A program made the position numbers and the translations under genes. A DNA stretch of 10,000 bases from Flavobacterium sp. (GTDB lineage Bacteria > Bacteroidota > Bacteroidia > Flavobacteriales > Flavobacteriaceae): the NCBI RefSeq assembly GCF_020217025.1, contig NZ_JAIWOF010000194.1, forward strand, positions 1 through 10,000. Reading direction: 5' to 3'. The notes beneath the pieces are model-generated. The model was not told the DNA's origin. It was given only the letters and a program-made list of their open reading frames with translations, and did not search any database. Positions 1 through 6,698 of this stretch are shown here, one piece after another; positions within the stretch are counted from its first letter, which is position 1, and the number at the start of each line of letters is the position of its first letter.

Positions 1-1009
1 CTGAAAGAACGTCGCCTTTCATCATGTATAATTGTGTTACACCATTTACTTGAACAGCATATTTTAAAGCCACTAAATCTAACCAACCACAACGACGAGC
101 GCGTCCTGTAACCGAACCAAATTCGTTACCAACTTTTGCCATTGTTTGTCCAGCTTCGTTGAAATCTTCTGTAGGGAAAGGTCCACTACCTACACGAGTT
201 GTATATGCTTTGAAAATTCCGAAAACGTCTTTTACTTTGTTAGGTGCAATTCCTAAACCTGTGCAAGCTCCAGCTGCTGTTGTGTTAGAAGAAGTTACAT
301 AAGGATACGTTCCAAAATCAACATCTAATAAAGAACCTTGAGCTCCTTCAGCTAAGATTGATTTTCCTTCTTTTAAAGCTTTGTTTAAATATTCTTCGCT
401 ATCAATGAAAGTTAATTTTTTCAAGTCTTCTACAGCTGCAAAAAACTCGTCTTCCATTTCTTTTAGATTGTATTGTAATTCTACATCATAGAAAGCAATC
501 ATTGCTTCGTGTTTGTCAGCTAAAGCTCTATATCTTGCTTCGAAATCTTCTAATTCGATATCACCAACTCTAAGTCCATTTCTACCTGTTTTGTCCATGT
601 AAGTTGGGCCAATACCTTTTAGAGTAGAACCAATTTTTGCTTTTCCTTTTGATGCTTCAGAAGCGGCATCCAACAAACGGTGTGTTGGTAAAATTAAGTG
701 TGCTTTTCTAGAAATGAATAATTTAGCCGTTACATCCATGTTGAATTTAGCTAAACCTTCAATTTCTTTTTGGAAAACTACTGGGTCGATTACCACTCCA
801 TTTCCAATGATATTAATTGCGTTTTTGTGGAAAATTCCAGAAGGAATCGTTCTTAAAACGTGTTTGATCCCGTCAAATTCTAAAGTGTGTCCCGCATTTG
901 GTCCACCTTGAAATCTTGCAATAATATCATATTTTGAGGTAAGAACGTCAACGATTTTTCCTTTTCCTTCGTCGCCCCATTGTAATCCAAGTAGTAAATC
1001 TACAGTCAT
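1..1009 (-). CDS. purA: Adenylosuccinate synthetase, C-terminus beyond the window
   Basis: This enzyme condenses IMP with aspartate using GTP to give adenylosuccinate, the first committed step from IMP to AMP, in the cytoplasm. The frame translates without a stop from the ATG at 1009 to the window edge, giving 336 residues of a family usually about 420-430 long, so the last 90 or so are missing. The GTP-binding loop QWGDEGKGK is at residues 10-18 and includes the catalytic Asp13. GGPNAGHT at 35-42 carries the catalytic His41, and the IMP-binding signature GRARRCGWLDL is at 302-312. The visible part ends in MMKGDVLS, near the guanine-recognition region. The gene starts 31 bases after the stop of the Fur-family gene, with no promoter or terminator visible between them, so co-transcription is likely. 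The family assignment is essentially certain. Confidence 0.97.
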   Translation of the reverse strand, partial: MTVDLLLGLQWGDEGKGKIVDVLTSKYDIIARFQGGPNAGHTLEFDGIKHVLRTIPSGIFHKNAINIIGNGVVIDPVVFQKEIEGLAKFNMDVTAKLFISRKAHLILPTHRLLDAASEASKGKAKIGSTLKGIGPTYMDKTGRNGLRVGDIELEDFEARYRALADKHEAMIAFYDVELQYNLKEMEDEFFAAVEDLKKLTFIDSEEYLNKALKEGKSILAEGAQGSLLDVDFGTYPYVTSSNTTAAGACTGLGIAPNKVKDVFGIFKAYTTRVGSGPFPTEDFNEAGQTMAKVGNEFGSVTGRARRCGWLDLVALKYAVQVNGVTQLYMMKGDVLS

Positions 1010-1040
1010 TGTGTTGTTGTTTATTATTTGTAGTTAGTTG

Positions 1041-1478
1041 TTATTGTTGTTTTTTTGTTCCGTAGAAGTAAAGTGAGTGAGTTGAAATATCAATTCCAAA
1101 CATTTCTTCCATGGTTTGTTTTATTTGTTGAATTCTTGGGTCACAAAATTCAATAACTTCACCAGAATCAGTTAAAATAATGTGATCGTGTTGTTTATCG
1201 AAATACGATTTTTCGTAATGTGCTTGGTTTTGTCCAAACTGATGACGGCGCACCAAACCACATTCTAATAAAAGTTCGATTGTATTGTAAAGAGTAGCTC
1301 TACTTACGCGGTAGTTTTTATTTTTCATTTTGATATACAAAGATTCGATATCAAAATGTTCGGCAGTATTGTAAATTTCCTGAAGAATAGCGTAGCGTTC
1401 TGGTGTTTTTCGGTGTGCTTTTTCTTCTAAAAATTTAGTAAAAACGTTCTTTACAATTTCTTGATTTTTGTTTTCCAT
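1041..1478 (-). CDS. Fur-family metal- or peroxide-responsive transcriptional regulator
   Basis: A 145-residue DNA-binding repressor of the Fur/Zur/PerR superfamily, of normal family length. The N-terminal winged helix (about 1-92) contains [10 protein letters not shown] at 23-32 and the recognition-helix segment [13 protein letters not shown] at 58-70. The C-terminal dimerisation domain has the metal-binding core QHDHIIL at 96-102, then VIEFCDP and a terminal HSLYFYG. Compared without gaps to E. coli Fur from memory, His41, Glu89, His97, His99, Glu110 and His134 are kept. The structural-zinc CxxC is replaced by Leu102/Ser105, and two ligands of the other site appear as Gln96 and Gln117. The gene therefore cannot be called iron Fur, Zur or PerR from sequence alone. 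It sits between an exported-protein gene and purA. Its upstream region has a -7 element and Fur-box-like repeats, suggesting autoregulation. Confidence 0.93.
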   Translation of the reverse strand: MENKNQEIVKNVFTKFLEEKAHRKTPERYAILQEIYNTAEHFDIESLYIKMKNKNYRVSRATLYNTIELLLECGLVRRHQFGQNQAHYEKSYFDKQHDHIILTDSGEVIEFCDPRIQQIKQTMEEMFGIDISTHSLYFYGTKKQQ

Positions 1479-1501
1479 CGTATTGATAAATCAAATATCG
1501 G

Positions 1502-1509
1502 CAAAGATA
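1502..1509 (-). promoter_or_regulatory. Putative -7 promoter element for the Fur-family gene
   Basis: The minus strand reads TATCTTTG, an exact match to the Bacteroidetes TAnnTTTG -7 element, 23 bases before the Fur start codon. Transcription would begin a few bases into the remaining leader. No TTG -33 element lies at the usual 17-23 base spacing, so the promoter may be weak or may depend on a regulator. The overlap with possible Fur-type operator repeats on both sides is consistent with autoregulation, but that is inference. Confidence 0.5.
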
Positions 1510-1529
1510 GTGTTATTTTTTGATATCGT

Positions 1530-1544
1530 TTTTAATAATTATCA
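1530..1544 (-). promoter_or_regulatory. Candidate Fur/PerR-type box upstream of the Fur-family gene
   Basis: The minus strand reads TGATAATTATTAAAA. Against the 7-1-7 Fur consensus TGATAATnATTATCA this matches 12 of 14 specified positions, with both mismatches in the right half-site. It lies just upstream of the putative -7 element. Further TTGAT/ATCAA half-sites occur at 1483-1494 (TTGATAAATCAA, five-base arms), 1520-1525 and 1540-1545. The region is AT-rich, so chance matches are more likely than usual. The clustering in front of a Fur-family gene is the main support. Confidence 0.35.
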
Positions 1545-1549
1545 AACGT

Positions 1550-2218
1550 TTATTGTTGAAAAAAAAGATTCCAAATTTCGGATGTTAAATGTTCAAACAT
1601 TAAATCTATTCTATATGCTCCGTTTCTAATTAGAGTTTCACCGTTAGGTTTTATTAATCCAAAAGATCCGCAAATAGTAGGATGAAGAAATAAATTGTTT
1701 CTAAAAAAATGATTTTGGTCTGAAAAAAAATAATCGTTTTTAGATGTAGGTTTGTTTTTTAAAATAATTTTGTTTTCGAAAAAAGACAAGTATATTAGGT
1801 TTGATTTTTGTTCTAATTTTAATTTTATAGGCCCATCGTAGTATTTAATTGAATTTATTTTTTCATTATCTATTGTATTAGAAAACAAGCCATCACAAGA
1901 ATCATCTAAATAATCAAACTTAATCATAAAAATAGCCGAATTAGAATATTTTTGATTTGTAATTTTTTCAATTTCAGCTTTAACGAATTTGTAGTCAACT
2001 TTATAAGTTGAATATTTTGGGGCATTAAATTGATACACGATTCCACTATCAATAGTTTTTCTGTAAGCCATTGCGTTATCTGGATATTGTTCAGATATAA
2101 TGTCAATATCTTTCTCTTTAATTTCTTTTCCTTCTGGGTCTAACCAATACTTTACTTTAGGGGTTTGTGCTGAAAGGCTAGTGGTTAAAAATAGGATGAG
2201 TAATAAGACTTTCTTCAT
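1550..2218 (-). CDS. Exported protein of unknown function
   Basis: I do not recognise this 222-residue protein. It begins with a clear Sec signal peptide (MKKVLLLILFLTTSLSAQ, cleavage probably near residue 17 or 18) with no lipobox cysteine, so it should be periplasmic or secreted, not a lipoprotein. The mature part opens with KVKYWLDPEGKEI and has alternating polar/hydrophobic stretches suggesting beta structure. Two cysteines, Cys108 and Cys183, could form a disulfide. Near the end, GSFGLIKPNGETLIRNGAYRID (about 184-205) looks like the most structured segment. No catalytic motif is visible. The start lies 2 bases after the rel stop, so it is probably translated with rel as a coupled cistron. 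The DNA, notably about 1680-1960, is visibly more AT-rich than its neighbours, which fits a fast-evolving or recently acquired gene. That a real protein is encoded is well supported; its function is not. Confidence 0.8.
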   Translation of the reverse strand: MKKVLLLILFLTTSLSAQTPKVKYWLDPEGKEIKEKDIDIISEQYPDNAMAYRKTIDSGIVYQFNAPKYSTYKVDYKFVKAEIEKITNQKYSNSAIFMIKFDYLDDSCDGLFSNTIDNEKINSIKYYDGPIKLKLEQKSNLIYLSFFENKIILKNKPTSKNDYFFSDQNHFFRNNLFLHPTICGSFGLIKPNGETLIRNGAYRIDLMFEHLTSEIWNLFFQQ

Positions 2219-2220
2219 TT

Positions 2221-4440
2221 TTAATTATTATAAACCCTTGTCACTTTATCAATTCCATCTACTTTTTTGATGTTTTCGATTAGCTTTTTTAGGATTGTAT
2301 TGTTTTGAACTACCACAGCCACTTGTCCGTTGAAAATTCCAGCTTCACTACTTAAGGAAATACTTTGAATATTTACGTTCATTTGACTTGAAATTACTTT
2401 GGTTAAATCGTTTGTAAGTCCTAAAATATCCATTCCAGTAATTTTTAAAATCGCTTTGAATTCTTCTTGTGAAGAGTCAATCCATTTTGCTGGAATAATA
2501 CGATATGCATAATTGGATTGCATACTGATCGCATTCGGACAGTCTTTTCGATGAACTTTTATTCCTTCGTTGATAGTAACAAATCCAAATACTTCATCTC
2601 CTGGTATTGGATTACAACAAGTAGAAAGTTTATAATCTAATTTATCTTGTTCGGAACCGAAAACTAGTAAGTCATATTTTTTACTAATTTCATTTTTATT
2701 AATTTGTTCGGGTTGACTTGAAGGCGAACGCTTGATAGTTTTCTTAAAGAAATTAACCAAGGTGTTGCTTTTTTGAGCTGCGTATTCTTTTAATTGTTGG
2801 TTTTCAATAGCTCCAATTCCTGCTCTGTAATATAAATCTAAACTAGTCTGTAACTTAAAGAAGTTAACTAATTCGTTAGTTGTATTCTCGTTTAAGGTAA
2901 TTTTTAAGTGGCGTAATTTTCTTGTAAGGATTTCTTTTCCGTCTTCGGCAATCTTTTTGGTGTTTTCGTTTAAAACGTTTTTAATTTTATTTTTTGCTCT
3001 AGAAGTAGTAACAAAATCCAACCATTGTGAAGTTGGTTTTTGATTTGCCGAAGTAATAATTTCTACCTGATCACCACTATTTAAAACATGGTTTAATGGA
3101 ACTAATTTTCCGTTCACTCTTGTTCCTCTAGTTTTTACCCCAATTTCAGAGTGAATACTGAAAGCAAAATCTAACGAAGTAGCTCCTTTTGGTAACGATT
3201 TGATTTCGCCTTTTGGAGTGAAGACATAGATTTCTTTGGCATATAAATTCAGTTTAAAATCTTCAACAAAATCAACGGCATTCGTAGAAGAATTTTCTAA
3301 AGCTTCTTTCAATTGGTTTAACCAAATTTCCAAACCGTGTTCCTCTGTAGCTCCATTCTTGTATTTGTAGTGAGCAGCGTATCCTTTTTCCGCAATTTCG
3401 TCCATGCGTTCGCTTCGCACCTGAATTTCTACCCAACGACCTTTTGGCCCCATTACGGTAATATGAAGTGCTTCGTAGCCAGATGATTTTGGTGAAGAAA
3501 TCCAATCACGTAAGCGACTTGGAGAAGGACGATAATGATCGGTTACTACTGAATATATCTTCCAAGCAATGAACTTTTCGTCATGTTGGTTAGCTTTATA
3601 AATAATTCGTAAGGCAAATTTGTCGTAAACTTCATCAAAAGTAACGCCCTGTGCCTTCATTTTTCTACGAATCGAATAAATTGATTTTGGTCGTCCTTTG
3701 ATGACAAATTCAATTCCTTCGTCTTGTAATGATTTGCTTAAAACATCCGAAATAGTTTTGATATATTCGTCTTGTTCTTCTTTAGTTTCTTTGATTTTAC
3801 TTACAATATCGTTGTAAACTTCGGGTTCGGTATATTTCAAACCTAAGTCTTCTAATTTGGTTTTGATATTGTATAATCCCAAACGATGGGCGAGAGGTGC
3901 ATAAATATAAAGTGTTTCAGAAGCAATTTTGGCTTGTTTGTAATCCACCATACTTCCCATAGTTTGCATATTATGCAATCGGTCAGCAATTTTGATTAGA
4001 ATTACCCTAACGTCATCGTTTAACGTTAATAACATTTTACGAAAATTTTCTGCTTGAATAGAAATTTCTTGATCGGTTTTAACTTTGGCTATTTTAGTTA
4101 ATCCTTCAACCAATTGCGCGATTTTAGGATTGAACATTTTTTCAATATCCTGAACAGTAATGTCAGTATCTTCAACGACATCGTGCATTAAAGCTGCAGC
4201 AATTGAAGTTGCTCCCAAACCAATATCGCGCGCCACAATTTTAGCTACCGCAATAGGATGAAAAATATAAGCTTCTCCCGATTTTCTGCGTTGGTCTTTA
4301 TGAGCATCAACAGCTACATCAAATGCTTTACGGATGATTTTTTTGTCTTCATCAGTAAGGGTTTGATAACTGATGCGAAGTAATTCTTTATATTCTTGCG
4401 CAATGGCTTTGTTTTCGGCTTCTAATTCTAACTCTGTCAT
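2221..4440 (-). CDS. rel: Bifunctional (p)ppGpp synthetase/hydrolase (Rel/SpoT type)
   Basis: Makes and degrades the stringent-response alarmone (p)ppGpp in the cytoplasm. At 739 residues it has the full long-RSH layout. The HD hydrolase domain (about 40-200) keeps its metal-binding residues: His61 in YIFHP, His86-Asp87 in HDVVEDT and Asp153 in KIADRLHN. The synthetase domain (about 230-360) has KGRPKSIYSIRRKM at 248-261, RLRD at 309-312, Tyr322 in GYEALH and the catalytic Glu338 in EIQVRS. A TGS domain follows (about 402-463, IYVFTPKGEIKSLP), then a zinc-finger-like region with Cys608-Cys609, His630 and Cys634. A C-terminal ACT domain occupies about 662-738. RLRD is the basic form, as in RxKD of bifunctional Rel/SpoT, not the acidic ExDD of synthetase-only RelA. 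With the intact HD residues this argues for a dual-function enzyme. A weak promoter is visible upstream, and the next gene starts 2 bases after the stop. Confidence 0.96.
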   Translation of the reverse strand: MTELELEAENKAIAQEYKELLRISYQTLTDEDKKIIRKAFDVAVDAHKDQRRKSGEAYIFHPIAVAKIVARDIGLGATSIAAALMHDVVEDTDITVQDIEKMFNPKIAQLVEGLTKIAKVKTDQEISIQAENFRKMLLTLNDDVRVILIKIADRLHNMQTMGSMVDYKQAKIASETLYIYAPLAHRLGLYNIKTKLEDLGLKYTEPEVYNDIVSKIKETKEEQDEYIKTISDVLSKSLQDEGIEFVIKGRPKSIYSIRRKMKAQGVTFDEVYDKFALRIIYKANQHDEKFIAWKIYSVVTDHYRPSPSRLRDWISSPKSSGYEALHITVMGPKGRWVEIQVRSERMDEIAEKGYAAHYKYKNGATEEHGLEIWLNQLKEALENSSTNAVDFVEDFKLNLYAKEIYVFTPKGEIKSLPKGATSLDFAFSIHSEIGVKTRGTRVNGKLVPLNHVLNSGDQVEIITSANQKPTSQWLDFVTTSRAKNKIKNVLNENTKKIAEDGKEILTRKLRHLKITLNENTTNELVNFFKLQTSLDLYYRAGIGAIENQQLKEYAAQKSNTLVNFFKKTIKRSPSSQPEQINKNEISKKYDLLVFGSEQDKLDYKLSTCCNPIPGDEVFGFVTINEGIKVHRKDCPNAISMQSNYAYRIIPAKWIDSSQEEFKAILKITGMDILGLTNDLTKVISSQMNVNIQSISLSSEAGIFNGQVAVVVQNNTILKKLIENIKKVDGIDKVTRVYNN

Positions 4441-4458
4441 ACATTTTCTTTAACCAAC

Positions 4459-4489
4459 TAAAAGTAAGCTAATTTTTCTAATTGTGCAA
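4459..4489 (-). promoter_or_regulatory. Possible Bacteroidetes-type promoter for rel
   Basis: In the 106-base gap before rel, the minus strand has TTG (4487-4489), a 20-base spacer and TACTTTTA (4459-4466). The consensus is TTG, 17-23 bases, TAnnTTTG, so only the final base of the -7 element differs. The -7 element ends 18 bases before the rel start codon. Similar motifs arise easily in AT-rich DNA, so this is tentative. No other structure is evident in the gap, and no intrinsic terminator is seen after the methyltransferase gene. Confidence 0.35.
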
Positions 4490-4546
4490 GAGAGAAAATA
4501 GAGAAAAGAATAAAGAACAAAGATTTGAAGTTGAATTTTGAAATTG

Positions 4547-5341
4547 CTATTGAAATTGTCTTTGTCTTTTCGCTTCAAATAGTAAAATAGCGGCTGCAAC
4601 CGAAACATTCATCGAATCGATTTCGCCTTGCATAGGAATGATGATATTTTTTGTGCTTTCTGTTCGCCATTTTTCAGATAAACCAGTGGCTTCTGTGCCA
4701 ACAACTAACGCAGTGGGAGTAGTGTAGTTTTGGGTATGATATTCGGTTGAATCTTGTAAAGTTGCGGAATAAATATTGATATTATTGGATTTCAAATAAG
4801 CAATAACATCTTCCGTAGTTCCAACAGCAATTTGTCGGGTAAACAAACAACCAACGCTAGAACGAACGATATTTGGATTGTATAAATCACTTTTTGGATT
4901 CGCGATGATTACAGCATCAATATTAGCGGCATCTGCCGTTCTTAAAATAGCACCAACGTTTCCAGGTTTTTCCAAAGATTCACCAACTAAAATCAATGGG
5001 TTTTTAGATAGTTTTAAATCGGATAAAGCTAAGGATTTGGTTTTTGCTATTGCTAAAATGCCTTCAGTAGTATCGCGATATGCTAATTTTTGATAGACTT
5101 CTTTCGAGATTTCGATAAATTCTACTGAGCTCGATTTTACTAGATTTTTTATTTCGCTTTCCGAAATGATTTCAGGTAAAAACAGAATGGTTTCTAATTC
5201 ATAACCACCTTTTAGCGCCAATTCAATTTCGCGTTTTCCTTCAATTAAAAAAGTGCCTGTTTGCTTACGAACTTTTGCCTTCTCTTGCAATTGAACTAAA
5301 GATTTAATAAACGGATTTTGAACTGAGGTGATTTGTTTCAT
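4547..5341 (-). CDS. TrmH/SpoU-family RNA 2'-O-methyltransferase
   Basis: A 264-residue S-adenosylmethionine-dependent methyltransferase predicted to methylate a ribose 2'-hydroxyl in rRNA or tRNA. The N-terminal substrate-binding domain (about 20-95) includes GTFLIEGKREIELAL. The C-terminal knotted SPOUT domain has the three diagnostic motifs: motif 1, EKPGNVGAILRTAD at 124-137 with Asn128 and Arg134; motif 2, VVGTEATGLS at 213-222 with Glu217; motif 3, IPMQGEIDSMNVSVAAA at 235-251 with Asn245. This resembles RlmB (23S rRNA G2251) and related YsgA-like proteins, but the exact nucleotide cannot be read from sequence. I place the start at 5341 (MKQITSVQNP). The in-frame ATG 14 codons upstream lies inside the preceding gene's terminator hairpin and upstream of the likely -7 element, and the residues it would add are unlike the family. 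Confidence 0.93.
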   Translation of the reverse strand: MKQITSVQNPFIKSLVQLQEKAKVRKQTGTFLIEGKREIELALKGGYELETILFLPEIISESEIKNLVKSSSVEFIEISKEVYQKLAYRDTTEGILAIAKTKSLALSDLKLSKNPLILVGESLEKPGNVGAILRTADAANIDAVIIANPKSDLYNPNIVRSSVGCLFTRQIAVGTTEDVIAYLKSNNINIYSATLQDSTEYHTQNYTTPTALVVGTEATGLSEKWRTESTKNIIIPMQGEIDSMNVSVAAAILLFEAKRQRQFQ

Positions 5342-5359
5342 GAATTTGAAATTATGAGG

Positions 5360-5367
5360 CAAAAGTA
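5360..5367 (-). promoter_or_regulatory. Putative -7 promoter element for the RNA methyltransferase gene
   Basis: The minus strand reads TACTTTTG, an exact match to TAnnTTTG, ending 18 bases before the chosen start codon and only 1 base beyond the terminator's T-run. No TTG -33 sequence is present at normal spacing because that space is taken up by the terminator hairpin. If real, it gives the methyltransferase its own transcript with a leader of roughly 10 bases. Confidence 0.45.
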
Positions 5368-5368
5368 C

Positions 5369-5399
5369 AAAAAAGCCTCTCATTTACTGAAAGGCTTTT
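5369..5399 (-). terminator. Intrinsic terminator of the amidohydrolase unit
   Basis: On the minus strand, 4 bases after the amidohydrolase stop, AAAAGCCT (5392-5399) pairs with AGGCTTTT (5371-5378) across a 13-base loop. The 3' arm runs into six consecutive T residues (5369-5374). A perfect 8-base stem with a T-run placed directly after a stop codon is the classic Rho-independent form. The stem has only three G-C pairs, which is usual for such an AT-rich genome. Confidence 0.8.
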
Positions 5400-5403
5400 G
5401 GTC

Positions 5404-6696
5404 TTATTTTTTTTGTTGTTCGAATTTTCCTTTGTAGCGTTCGTACAATTCAGTGTGGTGACTTTCTAAACTGATTTGTCTTCCATCAATAAAAGCGAAA
5501 GAAATAACATTGGTTTTCATATCTAAAGCGTCGCCTTCAGAAATAAATAAAGTAGCGCTCTTACCTGATTCTAACGTTCCATATTGCTTGTCAATTCCTA
5601 AAATTTTAGCGGAATTTACTGTGATTAATTGTAATGCTTGTTCTTTTGTTAATCCCCAAGCGGCACAAGTTCCAGCATAAAATGGAAGATTTCTAGTTTG
5701 CATACGTTCCATGTCACCCGCATTTTGTAATGCAACTAAAACGCCTGCATCTACTAATAATTTAGCATTTTTGTATGGTAAATTTACATCTTCATCTTCT
5801 AATAAAGGTAAATCGTGAACGCGTTTTAATAAAACAGAAACGTTATTCTCTTTTAATAAATTTGCCACTTTGAATGCGTAATAACCACCAACAATTACCA
5901 TGTTTTTGATGTTGTTTTTCTTTTTGAATAAAACGGCATCAATGATTTCTTTTTCACCATTTGCGTTTACATACAATGTTTTCTCACCTGTTTGTAAACC
6001 TTTCATAGCTTCGTATGGAATATCTTTTTTCGCATTTTTACTTCCCAAATAAGCAAAAGCATTGTCAAAATATTCTTGAATCGCCTTTACTTGTGGGTCG
6101 TAATTTTTGTTCATTTCTATTCCTCCTGGTTCTGCCCACCAACCCGCTCTTGAATAGCTTCTTGGCCAGTTTAAGTGAATTCCGTCATCTGTTTTAATCG
6201 AAGCGTCTTCCCAGTTCCAAGCATCTAATTGAACGATTGATGAAGTTCCTGCAATTCTTCCTCCTCTTGGTGTAATTTGTGCCAATAAAACGCCATTTGG
6301 ACGCGTAGTTTCTACTAATTTAGATTCTGCATTATATGCAATAATGCTTCTCACGTGTGGATTGAATTCTCCAATTTCACTTTCATCATCTGAAGCTCTT
6401 ACCGCATCAATTTCAACTAATCCTAATGTTGAATTTGGAGCAATGAATCCTGGATAAACATGTTTTCCAGAAGCATCAATCACAATATCGTGTTTGGCTG
6501 GTTTCATTACTGTTGCATCACCAATATTGGCAATTTTTCCATCAATAATTGAAATTAAACTATTTTCAATTACTTGTCCGTTTCCTAAATGCGCTTTAGC
6601 ACCTAAGATTAAAATCGATTTGCTTTGTTTTGGGGCTGGCGTTTGTTGGGCAAACCCAAACAAAGAAATAAATAAAAGAACTATATATTTTTTCAT
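5404..6696 (-). CDS. Exported amidohydrolase-like protein lacking metal ligands
   Basis: A 430-residue amidohydrolase-superfamily protein of the imidazolonepropionase-like type, with signal peptide MKKYIVLLFISLFGFAQ and therefore probably periplasmic. The fold is recognisable from its start (ILILGAKAHLGNG, ISIIDGKIANIGD) and from the closing composite-domain motif NSAKILGIDKQYGTLESGKSA at 361-381. The metal site appears lost: where active members have HxH (as in LIDAHTHLG), this has Asn88-Ser89-Thr90 in FIAPNSTLG. The later histidine positions appear as Gly270 and about Lys291, and the strand-8 Asp position reads LQNAGD. Catalysis by the standard mechanism is therefore doubtful. I start at 6696, where ATG lies 2 bases after the stop of the large amidohydrolase and begins directly with the signal peptide. 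An in-frame ATG 11 codons upstream would overlap that gene and bury the signal peptide. It is probably translationally coupled to, and may partner, the large protein. Confidence 0.88.
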   Translation of the reverse strand: MKKYIVLLFISLFGFAQQTPAPKQSKSILILGAKAHLGNGQVIENSLISIIDGKIANIGDATVMKPAKHDIVIDASGKHVYPGFIAPNSTLGLVEIDAVRASDDESEIGEFNPHVRSIIAYNAESKLVETTRPNGVLLAQITPRGGRIAGTSSIVQLDAWNWEDASIKTDDGIHLNWPRSYSRAGWWAEPGGIEMNKNYDPQVKAIQEYFDNAFAYLGSKNAKKDIPYEAMKGLQTGEKTLYVNANGEKEIIDAVLFKKKNNIKNMVIVGGYYAFKVANLLKENNVSVLLKRVHDLPLLEDEDVNLPYKNAKLLVDAGVLVALQNAGDMERMQTRNLPFYAGTCAAWGLTKEQALQLITVNSAKILGIDKQYGTLESGKSATLFISEGDALDMKTNVISFAFIDGRQISLESHHTELYERYKGKFEQQKK

Positions 6697-6698
6697 GA

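Noticed and set aside
1519..1546. The inverted repeat TTTGATA/TATCAAA after the exported-protein gene as an intrinsic terminator.
   Set aside because: The stem is almost entirely A-T, the loop is 14 bases and no T-run follows on the minus strand. An operator role is at least as plausible.
1924..2106. Minus-strand 60-codon frame inside the unrecognised exported protein, and another at 3272-3505 inside rel.
   Set aside because: Both are alternative frames within genes whose main frame is better supported by a signal peptide or conserved motifs; neither has independent evidence.
4518..4525. AATCTTTG on the minus strand as another -7 element for rel.
   Set aside because: It lacks the first T of TAnnTTTG, has no TTG at proper spacing, and is farther from the start than the better-spaced candidate at 4459-4489.
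5342..5383. N-terminal extension of the RNA methyltransferase beginning at 5383.
   Set aside because: It is encoded by the preceding gene's terminator and lies upstream of the likely promoter; family similarity begins at MKQITS.
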